From JABDMH01 sp965223165 (GTDB lineage: Bacteria; Bacteroidota; Bacteroidia; Chitinophagales; Saprospiraceae), in contig CBDCVQ010000005.1 in the NCBI GenBank assembly GCA_965223165.1, positions 21,878 to 85,877 of the forward strand: DNA of 64,000 bases, read 5' to 3'. The translations under genes were made by a program, and so were the position numbers. Position 1 is the first letter of the stretch; every line of letters starts with the position of its first letter. Shown one piece after another: positions 42,950 to 51,893 of the stretch. The notes under the pieces were generated by a model that saw nothing but the letters and a program-made list of their open reading frames with translations, had not been told where the DNA came from and made no database searches.

Positions 42950-45946
42950 CTACTTACTCAGGTATTCCTTGACAAAGAAGTCGCGGTATAGATCGACTGA
43001 CTTGAGCTGAATGATCTTGCGGTAGTTGCGCTGAGAGCAGGCATAGATCTCGTAGCTATTTGGGTCAGAGATGTATTCTTTGAGATTCTTTTGGACACCA
43101 TCGTAATACTTCATGGCGGAATCCCGGCTGTCAAATCTGCGCACAACGATCAGCGGCACCCGCATGTCGCCCTCCTCCAGTACAATGGTAGCGATGCGGA
43201 GATCATCCAGTTTGTGAAATTTCTTGTGGTAGTCCGATATTTCTATGCGAGCTTCGTTCTGCTTGACCCCATCGATGCCGGTCTTTAAGGCGACTAGCAC
43301 CATGTGCATCTTGTCCGACGGATTGAGAGCAAAGTATGAGTCGGGATTGATCTCCTGAATGCCTCGATTGGTCTCCGTAAAGCGGATACCCAGCAACCGG
43401 ATGATCTCTTTGGCCTTTTGCTCCTCCTCTGTATCGGGGTACTTGGCGATGAGCTCTTTGAGCGCATTGACGTAGGGCTCTCGGCCTTGCAACCGGCCGA
43501 TGCAAAGGGCGGAAAGAAGCGAAAACTTGGACTGTAGCATGTGGCGACTGCCCAGCACCTCGCCAGCGCCCGTAAGCCGGGTGAAGGCGTCCTCGTACAT
43601 GCCACTGGAGTAGAGCTGGTGGGCTTCCTGGTAGTACTGCTCCACCTTCTCTTCATCCGTCAAGGCGTTTTGCAGGTAAGAAGGATCGCTGATGTACTTC
43701 GCATACTCCGACTCTGCGTGCTCGCTCATGATCTTCTCGCGGTAGTACTCCGCTCGATCAAACTGCGACAGGGTCCGATGCGATACGTAGAGCAGATAAT
43801 ACGCGTCCAGCGCATTCTCTGTGTTGGGATAATCCTTGAGCATCCGCTCCAATGCCTCAATGGCCTTGTCATCATTGGATAGTTCCGACCGGAATAACCG
43901 ACCGAGGGCAAACAACGCCTCCTCTATCTTCTGCTCCGCCGCGGCCAATTTAGCGGGCGAGTTGGGCACATCGCGAAAGATCTCCTCCACCTCCGTCTGA
44001 GATATCGGCGCCAGGACATCCGCCGGATCGGCACCGGCTTCAGAGGCAATCCCAAATCCCGCAGCCGACCGCCGCCAATTGTCCGTCAACTCGATGCTGC
44101 CCCATTTTCGCTCAAAATCTCGCAAGCCTTTCTTGAGCTCTTTCTGGTCATAGGCAAAGAAGGTGCTGGTCAAACCTCCACCCGGGGTGGGCCTCGCCAC
44201 TTGATTCAGCGAGGCCACCTTCGAAGTGGCACTAGCGGCCTCTTCTTTGGCTCGTGCGGCATCGGCTTTGCGTTGCTCCTCCTTTTTCCTTTGGATGGCC
44301 AACTTCTTAAGTTCCTTCTCGTCCAGCTGGCTCAATCGGATCAGACTGTCCTGCAGAGCGATGATCTCCAGATTTCTGGCGATGTCATCGAGACTTTTGG
44401 CAAAGTTGGTCACCTCTCGATAGCGCTCATCGGTATCCCGCATGACCATCAAGGTGCTGTCGTAGTAGTATTTGGCTTCGACAAATTTGTCTGCGTCAAA
44501 GAAGAGGCTGGCCATCTTGTAGTAAGCGTCCGCTTTCTGCACGTTGTTGCCTACGCTACTCGCGACCGAGAGCGATAGGTTCTTGATCGCTTCTTCTATC
44601 TGGCCATCGTGTAGGTTCTTTTCGGCCAACGCATAGTATAGTTGATCCAGATACTCTGTGTTTTTGTCGTCCTTGATCATTCGCTCAAGGTTGCTGACAT
44701 ATTTGGCACCATCAATGCCTTTGGACGCCCATTGCAGCTTGGCTCGGTTGAGCTCGGCATTGAAACTCATCTCGTAGCCGGGCTTTAGCCGTATCACTTC
44801 GTCGTAGGCCGCTAGCGCAGCCGTAGGTTGATCGATGCGCTCGTGTACCTGTGCCAGAATGAAGGCATATCGAGCCTTGTCAGTGCGTGTGTTGGCTCGC
44901 TCGACCGCCTGCTTCAAAGCCGGAGTAGCGGCAGCGGTTTGACCGCGCCGCAGGGAGCTGTGTGCCATAGCGATCGGGATCTCGCGTCGGATGTCTTCGA
45001 AGGTCTTAGCGTCGCCATCCAGGATCCGGAGCATATTCTCCGCTTCGCCAAATCGATCGCGCTCGATCAATGTCCGTGCCAGCCATAGCTGGGCTTTCTG
45101 GTGCACCGGACGGTGCTTGAGAAAATAGTTACCTGGATCGCCTTCTATTTTGGGCAGCTCGGGATTCTCATCAAAGAGCTTGCGCTTCTTGTCAGCCTTC
45201 TTATCGTCGCCATCTTGGGTGCTGGCGACCGCCTCCTTTTGATCCTGGCCGGTGGTGCCGCCCCGTTTGGACTTGCTATTGGACCGAGCAAGCTTCTCCC
45301 GGTCCCTGATCTGCTGCTTACGATCCTTAATGCGTTGCTTGCGGGCTCGCGCACTCTGCTTGGACTTCTTCTTGTTTTGCGCAATAGACTTTTTGCGGGC
45401 TTTGGCCTTGTCCTCGCGCTCCTTTTGCTTGATCTTGTTTTCTCTGGCCTTCTCTCTTGCGGTCAGCTTTCGATCAGCCTCTCGCGTTCTTTGGGTCGAT
45501 GACCGGACAATATTCTGGGGGTCGTAGTGCTTGATGAGATAACGAAAGGTTGCCTCGGCAGACTCATAGTCTTCTTTGAGATACTGGGCCTGTCCGATCA
45601 CAAAGTAGTTGTCATCCGTCCAGTGACTGGGTCGATGTATGGCGATAGCCACCGACACTTTCTCGATGGCCTGGTCCATGGGCTCGGCAATCTGTGTCGG
45701 ATTTTCTTTGTCTAGATAAGGGTACAGGGGCAAGATCTCCGAGTAATCTTCTTGATAGGCGGCGTCCAAACCTGCCAGTGTTTCATCGATGAGCAGGGTC
45801 GCGTTGAAGTGGCGATTGTACTTCGAAGTGATGTTGTGATAGAGCTTGCCGAGCTTGGATGCTTCATCCCGCCTTTTTTGCGTGGCGCAGGAGGCAACGA
45901 TCAGGAGAGTAAAGAGAAAAATAGCAGACTGCTTCAGGTGTCGCAT
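42950..45946 (-). CDS. porW: T9SS lipoprotein PorW/SprE, TPR-rich
   Basis: The 998-residue protein has a lipoprotein signal (FLFTLLIVASC, cysteine at residue 20) followed by the PorW/SprE opening TSKYNRHFNATLLIDETL and DDYSEILPLYPY-like segments. Most of the length is tetratricopeptide-like helical repeats, for example YKMASLFFDADKFVEAKYYYD and IEEALFALGRLFRSELSNDD. A very basic Lys/Arg-rich insert of about 60 residues lies near 170-235, and a coiled-coil Glu/Lys segment near 545. PorW/SprE links the T9SS ring to the outer-membrane complex and supports gliding. The gene is monocistronic; its 3' end abuts the hexamer array. Confidence 0.88.
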   Translation of the reverse strand: MRHLKQSAIFLFTLLIVASCATQKRRDEASKLGKLYHNITSKYNRHFNATLLIDETLAGLDAAYQEDYSEILPLYPYLDKENPTQIAEPMDQAIEKVSVAIAIHRPSHWTDDNYFVIGQAQYLKEDYESAEATFRYLIKHYDPQNIVRSSTQRTREADRKLTAREKARENKIKQKEREDKAKARKKSIAQNKKKSKQSARARKQRIKDRKQQIRDREKLARSNSKSKRGGTTGQDQKEAVASTQDGDDKKADKKRKLFDENPELPKIEGDPGNYFLKHRPVHQKAQLWLARTLIERDRFGEAENMLRILDGDAKTFEDIRREIPIAMAHSSLRRGQTAAATPALKQAVERANTRTDKARYAFILAQVHERIDQPTAALAAYDEVIRLKPGYEMSFNAELNRAKLQWASKGIDGAKYVSNLERMIKDDKNTEYLDQLYYALAEKNLHDGQIEEAIKNLSLSVASSVGNNVQKADAYYKMASLFFDADKFVEAKYYYDSTLMVMRDTDERYREVTNFAKSLDDIARNLEIIALQDSLIRLSQLDEKELKKLAIQRKKEEQRKADAARAKEEAASATSKVASLNQVARPTPGGGLTSTFFAYDQKELKKGLRDFERKWGSIELTDNWRRSAAGFGIASEAGADPADVLAPISQTEVEEIFRDVPNSPAKLAAAEQKIEEALFALGRLFRSELSNDDKAIEALERMLKDYPNTENALDAYYLLYVSHRTLSQFDRAEYYREKIMSEHAESEYAKYISDPSYLQNALTDEEKVEQYYQEAHQLYSSGMYEDAFTRLTGAGEVLGSRHMLQSKFSLLSALCIGRLQGREPYVNALKELIAKYPDTEEEQKAKEIIRLLGIRFTETNRGIQEINPDSYFALNPSDKMHMVLVALKTGIDGVKQNEARIEISDYHKKFHKLDDLRIATIVLEEGDMRVPLIVVRRFDSRDSAMKYYDGVQKNLKEYISDPNSYEIYACSQRNYRKIIQLKSVDLYRDFFVKEYLSK

Positions 45947-46084
45947 TGCAAATACAAATGTAAAAAATCTCTAATATGTTACGTTGCTCAGATCCAAGAT
46001 ATAACTTCCGCCAAAGTCAAATTATTTTGTTCTCTCCTTTTTTAAGACTTTTGATTTTGCCCCGTCAAATTGGGGTACTGAGCG

Positions 46085-46939
46085 GTGGATAAAAAGGAGA
46101 AACCTAGCCGAAAGTATCGACTGGTCATCTTTAGCGAAAGTACCTTTGAAGAGGTACGGTCTTTTCGCTTCAGAGCCTGGTACGTATGGGCCCTGTTGGG
46201 CCTGCTCGTGACCGTTATCGTCGTCCTGGTGGTCGCATTGCTATCCCTGGCACCCCTCCGATCCCTTATTTATGGCGCTGATGAGTATATAGCCCCGGAG
46301 GAGCTCATCGCCTTACGCGAGCGTGTATTGGATATGGAGGCGCATCTACAGTCGCAAGATCTGTACATCAACAATCTGCGACAGCTACTCAGTGGCGAGG
46401 TCATCCAGTCGGCCGATAGTAGCGACTTGAGCCTACCCGATGACTCCCTCTATCTGGTGGCCAAAATCCGCGAGGATTCCTTATTGCGGAGATCATTTGA
46501 CCTCGATGAGCAACTGGCCAATGTCTCCACTGCGCGCCAGGATCTGTCGGCCAGCCCTCGCTCCGCCGACCAATTGTACTTTGTACCTCCGGTGAGCGGA
46601 AGTATCAGTATGGGCTTTGACCTCGAAAAAGAACATCTCGGGCTGGACATCAACGCTCCGGCCAACACACCGATCAAGGCGATCACAGAGGGGTATATCA
46701 TCTACAATGGATGGACGCTGGAGACGGGCAACACCGTATGCATCCAGCATGACAACAACATCGTCTCCTTCTATAAGCACAACTCAACCCTGCTGAAAAA
46801 AACCGGCTCCCGGGTAGAAGCAGGGGAAGCCGTGGCTATCATCGGTAACACCGGGACGCTCTCCACCGGGCCCCATCTACACTTTGAGTTGTGGCTAGAT
46901 GGCAAACCGGTCGATCCCACCAAATACATCAATTTCTAA
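46085..46939 (+). CDS. Membrane-anchored M23 metallopeptidase
   Basis: The 284-residue protein starts at GTG, with a basic cytoplasmic end, one membrane helix (WALLGLLVTVIVVLVVALLSL, about residues 34-55), a coiled-coil-like stretch (LIALRERVLDMEAHLQSQ) and a C-terminal LytM/M23 domain. Zinc-site motifs are HLGLDINAP and GPHLHFELW (HxH), with the YKHNSTLL loop between. It should be a peptidoglycan endopeptidase or an amidase activator in the periplasm. All ligand positions I can see are kept, so it is probably active. Confidence 0.92.
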   Translation: MDKKEKPSRKYRLVIFSESTFEEVRSFRFRAWYVWALLGLLVTVIVVLVVALLSLAPLRSLIYGADEYIAPEELIALRERVLDMEAHLQSQDLYINNLRQLLSGEVIQSADSSDLSLPDDSLYLVAKIREDSLLRRSFDLDEQLANVSTARQDLSASPRSADQLYFVPPVSGSISMGFDLEKEHLGLDINAPANTPIKAITEGYIIYNGWTLETGNTVCIQHDNNIVSFYKHNSTLLKKTGSRVEAGEAVAIIGNTGTLSTGPHLHFELWLDGKPVDPTKYINF

Positions 46940-47169
46940 ACCCAATCCCGCCCAAAAATCGAGTTGCAGACCATAACAATCATTTCTGGTCCACCGTTTG
47001 TACAGGGTTACTTGGAGACAAAATCGAGCGATGGTATTTGCCGATTTTGCAGCTCCCACAAGCTGGTATTTTGTGCGACAAATAAGTACACACCCAGGCT
47101 GACCCATTAGCCGGTTTGTACACTTATTTGTCAAACGAAACACGAGTATTGGCATCTAAATTTTTGAGC

Positions 47170-47177
47170 TATCTTTG
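47170..47177 (+). promoter_or_regulatory. Bacteroidota -7 promoter element before HAD gene
   Basis: TATCTTTG matches TAnnTTTG and lies 7 bp before the ATG at 47185, with a TTGG 17 bp upstream as a weak -33. The short leader is typical of Bacteroidota. Confidence 0.5.
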
Positions 47178-47184
47178 TGCGCCT

Positions 47185-47616
47185 ATGAGTGAAAATAACA
47201 GTTCAAGCCTGAAGCAAATCACGGGGGAAAATGGAGAACTGCTAAGTCCCATTCTACCCGATGAAGTGAAGAACTTTCTGATCGACATCGACGGTACCAT
47301 CTGTGACGATATCCCAAATGAGGAGCCGGAAAGGATGAAAACTTGCCTCCCTTATCCCGATGCCCAGGAGATGATCAACAAGTGGTATCAGGAAGGACAT
47401 GTCATCACCTTCTTTACCTCCCGCACCGAGGAGCACCGCGAGATGACCGAAGAGTGGCTGAGGCGCCACAACTTCAGGTACCATGGGCTTTTGATGAATA
47501 AACCCAGGGGTGGCAACTACCACTGGATCGATAACCACATTGTGCGCGCTACACGCTTCAAGGGGCAGTTTACCGATCTGGTGATCAAGACTGCTGAGAT
47601 CGAGGTCTTTAAGTAG
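47185..47616 (+). CDS. HAD-superfamily hydrolase of unknown substrate
   Basis: From the ATG at 47185 (MSENNSSSLKQ) the protein has 143 residues; the frame extends back to 47116 through the promoter region. The HAD nucleophile motif FLIDIDGTICDDIPNEEPERM is near residue 32, motif II is TFFTSRTEEHREMTEEWL, and a late NYHWIDNHIV segment replaces the usual DxxxD motif IV. Similar proteins in Bacteroidota are sometimes labelled phosphoheptose isomerase, which the sequence does not support. A small phosphatase is likely; the substrate is unknown. Confidence 0.75.
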   Translation: MSENNSSSLKQITGENGELLSPILPDEVKNFLIDIDGTICDDIPNEEPERMKTCLPYPDAQEMINKWYQEGHVITFFTSRTEEHREMTEEWLRRHNFRYHGLLMNKPRGGNYHWIDNHIVRATRFKGQFTDLVIKTAEIEVFK

Positions 47617-47653
47617 GTCCGTCTCTGTCCCGGTAAGCTATGGGGTTTCGGGC

Positions 47654-48562
47654 TCACTTGCCCTCCAGATCCTGCACAGCCGCTTTCAATTTCGGAAAAG
47701 TAAATGTGAATCCCGCCCGCAGCATACGCTGGGGTATCACTCGGCTGCTGTCCAATACCAGGGCGGACCGCTCACCCATCAACAGCCGTAGCAGTGGCGC
47801 GGGGACCTTTGGCAGCCAACCCAGTCCTCCCTTCTGTCGCACGAGCAGACGCATGAATGTCTCGTGCTGCACCGGATTTGGGCTCACCGCGTTGTAGACG
47901 CCCTGCAGCGCATCATCCTCCAGGATCCGGATGATCATCTGCACCATATCGGTCTCATGTATCCAAGACATGTACTGTGCGCCCGTGCCTAGGCAGGCAC
48001 CCACTCCGAAGACAATCGATCGGCGCAGCACCGGCAACACCCCACCACGACCGGATAGTACCAGACCAATACGTAGCTTGGCCATCCTCACATCCAGGTC
48101 AGCAAACGCGTCTTGGGAGGCCTCCCAGTCTCGACTCAGTTCTCCCAAAAAGCCATGGTGCATCGGGGGAGTATCTTCTGTGACCTCCCGGTCTCCTTGG
48201 TCACCGTAGTACCCCACGGCCGAGCTGCCGATGAAGACGTTGGGCCGAGACTGAACCTTGGCTACCGCATCCCTCAGCAGTCTATTGCCCGCCACGCGAC
48301 TTTCGTACAGCACCCGGCGCCGTGACTTCGTCCAGGGTCTATCGGCGATTCCGGCACCTGCCAAATTGATCAGCCCATCCAAATCCAACAGCGCTTTCAG
48401 GTCAATATCGCCCCGCGACGGATCCCACTTATAGGTGGCATACTCGGGGCACTCTCCGGGCGTACGGCTCAGATGCTGGACGAGGTACCCTCGCTCGCGC
48501 AACGCCCGAGAAAGCAATCCTCCTATTAATCCCGTCCCCCCTGCAATGGTGATCTTTTTCAT
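47654..48562 (-). CDS. TIGR01777 family NAD(P)-dependent epimerase
   Basis: The 302-residue extended SDR protein has the Rossmann start ITIAGGTGLIGGLLSRAL, the family-specific GLINLAGAGIADRPWTKSRRRVLYESR split motif, FIGSSAVGYYGDQGDREVTE with the YxxxK-region variant, and the C-terminal DUF1731 domain ending RAGFTFTFPKLKAAVQDLEGK. This is the YfcH/SulA-like group, whose function is unsettled despite the old label of cell-division inhibitor. It converges on the HAD gene. ATG start at 48562. Confidence 0.9.
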   Translation of the reverse strand: MKKITIAGGTGLIGGLLSRALRERGYLVQHLSRTPGECPEYATYKWDPSRGDIDLKALLDLDGLINLAGAGIADRPWTKSRRRVLYESRVAGNRLLRDAVAKVQSRPNVFIGSSAVGYYGDQGDREVTEDTPPMHHGFLGELSRDWEASQDAFADLDVRMAKLRIGLVLSGRGGVLPVLRRSIVFGVGACLGTGAQYMSWIHETDMVQMIIRILEDDALQGVYNAVSPNPVQHETFMRLLVRQKGGLGWLPKVPAPLLRLLMGERSALVLDSSRVIPQRMLRAGFTFTFPKLKAAVQDLEGK

Positions 48563-48768
48563 ACAACTCCCGCCAAAGATAGGGGCTCAACACGTCTTTC
48601 TTCGCACTTGCGGATGTATTTACATGGGATGCTCCCGGCACAGAGCCACATGTCGTACTCCTGGCAGTAGCGATTCTTCGACACGCAATGCCCACGGGAC
48701 CAACTCAAATTTTGCCTAAATTGTAGTTGAACGATAGTTATTACCGTTCTGACACTTGATCCGACCAA

Positions 48769-50507
48769 ATGATCCCTAGGTACCTCACGCTCCTGCCATT
48801 GGCATTCTTTGCCTTGATGTGCCAATCTCTGCCTGACGATGGGCGGCCGAGAGAGGCGTTGCGCATCCGAATCGCCAGCGAGCCAAGTCACCTCAATCCT
48901 ATGTTGTCCGCCCAGACTACCGCCAGGCAAATCGAGCGCAACATCTTCTGTCCCCTGGAGGAGTACCATCCATTTACCTTGGCCCTCGAACCTGTACTGC
49001 TCAAAGCTAAACCCCAAATCACCTTTCTAGATGAGGGTGAGCACGCCGGTGGCACTCGATTTGACATGGAGATTATGGAAGCAGCGACCTGGGACGATGG
49101 CAAGGCCGTGACAGGTTATGACTATCTCTTCACTATGAAGTTGGCGCTCAACCCCTATCTCTCTCACACTAATTGGGCAGACCAGATCGAGATCTATGCC
49201 GATATAATCATCGATCCTGCACAACCGAAGAAAATCACGGTCTTCACCAATGAGCAATATGTCTTAGGGGAAGACGTGGTGTGTGGCTTCCCAGTGTATC
49301 CGGCACACATCTACGATAGTAGCCAGTCAATGGCAGACGTGGATTTTGCCACCTTGCTAGACTACCAAGCCGAGGCAAATCCAACGCTGGACGAACGCTT
49401 GAAAGCCTACGCGGACCAGTTTAATGACCCCAACTTCAGTCGTAAGGTGGTCGCTGGCTGCGGGCCCTACCGATTGGTCGATTGGTCGCCCGGCCAGCGC
49501 ATCAGCCTCGAAAAAAAGGAAGACTGGTGGGGCGCAGATCTGGCGGAAAGGCACCCTATCCTGGTGGCAGGGCCCTCGCGATTGGATTACTACATCATCC
49601 CGGATGAGCAGACGGCCTTAACCAGCCTCAAAGATGGTCGTATCGATATCGTGTCGACCATCTCGCCCGAGCAGTTTAGTGCACTCGAGGCATACAATGA
49701 GCGGGAGAATACCTTGTCACTCACGGCATCTCCGGTCTTTCAATACTATTACATCGCATTTAACAACCAGCATCCCATCCTATCCGATGTAAACGTTCGG
49801 ACGGCCCTGTCGCACCTCATGAATATCGACGAGTTGATCCAGCAGTTGTTTGGGGGCTTGGCCGTTCGCACGGTAGGTCCGATCCATCCGTCCAAGCAGC
49901 AATACAATCACCAGGTCGAGCCAATCCCCTATGATCCAATGACAGCCGAGTCCTTACTCCGCGAGAGTGGCTGGACCGATCAGAATGGCGACGGCGTGCT
50001 GGACAAAGCGATCAGCGGTCAGATCAGGCCCCTATCCCTCAAAATATATACCACACGATCGCAACTGTCACAAGATGTCGCCATCCTGTTGCAGCAAAGT
50101 GCCCGACAAGTGGGGTCCAGATTGAGATCGTACCCAATGATATTCGAGTCACGATACAGGAGATGCGAAAGGGAAACTATGACATGGCTACCCTGGGCTC
50201 CACCCAGCCACCAAGCGTGACCGACCCCTATAGCAACTGGCATTCGGACAATATTGGGCCCAATGGCAGCAACTTTTGCAAGTTCAGCCATCCGACGGTC
50301 GACGACAGCATTGACCAGATTAGGATCACTATCGATCAAACGGAACAGCAACGACTCTTTGATCAATTGCAAGAGATTTTCAGAAAGGAGCAACCTGCCC
50401 TATTCTTGCTGGCTCCCAAGGAGCGAATCGCCACCTTGGCCCACGCTCAAATCCAACCAAGTGCCATGCGACCGGGATTTTTCCCTAATTTGGTCGAGAT
50501 GGATTAG
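48769..50507 (+). pseudogene. Peptide ABC transporter binding protein (family 5), frameshifted
   Basis: The protein reads as a dipeptide/oligopeptide-binding protein: RIRIASEPSHLNPMLSA at the start, EAATWDDGKAVTGYDYLFTM, CGPYRLVDWSPGQRISLEK and FQYYYIAFNNQHPILSDVNVR. Near 50112-50115 the frame breaks: after LLQQSARQVG the original frame gives unrelated sequence ending at 50220, while the next frame continues VQIEIVPNDIRVTIQEMRKG to a normal C-terminus at 50507. One missing G in the GGGG run explains it. This could be a real mutation or a homopolymer sequencing error. Two permease genes follow immediately. Confidence 0.85.
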
Positions 50508-51893
50508 ATGCTTCCCTTCCTCTTTAAACGACTGTTGTGGGTACTGCCCACCCTCTTCCTGGTGCTTTGTTTCACTTATCTCCTGACGAAGTCGGTGCCT
50601 GGTGATCCGGTCTCCTTTTACCTAGATCATGCGCAACCGGAAGCTCATACCAGCACGACATCGATCAAGCGGTATGATGCTGCTGCCAGTCAACTCGGAC
50701 TGAATCGACCTACTTTTTATCTGTCTATCGTCCCTGCCAATCGTACACCGGTGTACTACTCGTGGGCGGCCTCCAGACAGCGTATGGCCCAAGCGCTGAT
50801 GGCACAGGGCCTGAGTCGGCGTGCGGTAGAGGGCATCTCTGATCCCTGGCATCGACTGATGCAGGCAACGCTCCCAGCGGATGCTTCGAGTAGCGTAGTG
50901 CAAGCCTTCAATCAGCTGGCCAACTGGGAGTCGAGCATAGAGCAGATGGAAGACTGGTCACGACAAGTGTACGCGGGTCTGTCCAGTGAACAGGACATCA
51001 AAACAACCAGCCTCCAGCTGATTCAGGCGCTGGAGCAGTCCACCTCCTCGTCGATGGGGGTGGCAGCTATACCCAGGGTCCAATGGCATGGGGCAGACAA
51101 TCAATTTCATGATTGGCTGAAGAGAGCCCTTCGGTGGGACTTTGGTGTCTCGCGGACCAATAATCTCCCGGTGAGCACCCGTATGGCCCAATCGCTTCGA
51201 TGGACATTATTGATCAACCTCTCGGCAATCCTGCTAGGCTACCTCTTGGCCATACCGACCGGTGTCTATGCCGGTTGGTACGAATCCGGCCTCTTTGACC
51301 GGATCGCCAATCTTGTCTTATACCTGCTGTACTCCGTGCCCGTCTTTTGGCTGGCCACCATCCTGGTCACCTTCTTCACGACGCCCGAATACGGATCTTG
51401 GACAAATATCTTCCCAGCCGCCGGCATCTGGGAGGCACCTCCGGGCGCCAGTGTGGGTGTGATCATCCGCCAGAATGCCGGCCAGTTCATCCTACCAATC
51501 TTGGTGCTCAGTACTAGCATCATGTCATATGTGACTCGACAAGTGCGGAGTAGCATCATCGAGGAGAAGCGCAAGGCCTACATCCTCCAGGCCCAGGCCA
51601 AGGGTCTCCCTGACCGTCAAGTCATGTGGAGGCATGCGTTTCCCAACGCTAGCTTTCCGCTGATCACGATGTTGGCGACCATCTTTTCGGCATCGATCGC
51701 AGGAAGCCTGGTGCTAGAGGTCATCTGCAATATACCGGGCGTGGGCAGACTGATGTACGATGCCATTCTCGGAATGGACTGGTCAGTGGTGATGGGCGTG
51801 GTGATGCTTACAGCCGTGCTCAACATCGCCGGTCTCCTCTGCAGCGACATTTTATATAAAAGCATCAATCCCCGGGTGACACTGCATGCGTAG
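50508..51893 (+). CDS. Peptide ABC transporter permease, DppB/OppB-like
   Basis: The 461-residue inner-membrane permease starts at the ATG right after the binding-protein stop. The first helix is followed by SVPGDPVSFYLDHAQ, as in DppB, and the BPD-type membrane domain begins near residue 228 (SLRWTLLINLSAILLGYLLAIPTGV). The EAA-type loop that contacts the ATPase is RKAYILQAQAKGLPDRQVMWRHAFPN. Between them is an unusual soluble insert of about 150 residues (about 50-200), which should lie in the periplasm. No ATPase genes are in the window. Confidence 0.9.
   Translation: MLPFLFKRLLWVLPTLFLVLCFTYLLTKSVPGDPVSFYLDHAQPEAHTSTTSIKRYDAAASQLGLNRPTFYLSIVPANRTPVYYSWAASRQRMAQALMAQGLSRRAVEGISDPWHRLMQATLPADASSSVVQAFNQLANWESSIEQMEDWSRQVYAGLSSEQDIKTTSLQLIQALEQSTSSSMGVAAIPRVQWHGADNQFHDWLKRALRWDFGVSRTNNLPVSTRMAQSLRWTLLINLSAILLGYLLAIPTGVYAGWYESGLFDRIANLVLYLLYSVPVFWLATILVTFFTTPEYGSWTNIFPAAGIWEAPPGASVGVIIRQNAGQFILPILVLSTSIMSYVTRQVRSSIIEEKRKAYILQAQAKGLPDRQVMWRHAFPNASFPLITMLATIFSASIAGSLVLEVICNIPGVGRLMYDAILGMDWSVVMGVVMLTAVLNIAGLLCSDILYKSINPRVTLHA

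Noticed and set aside
45101..45502. Leucine-rich 133-residue ORF resembling a membrane protein
   Set aside because: It is the complement of the Lys/Arg-rich insert of PorW/SprE; lysine codons read as leucine and phenylalanine on the other strand.
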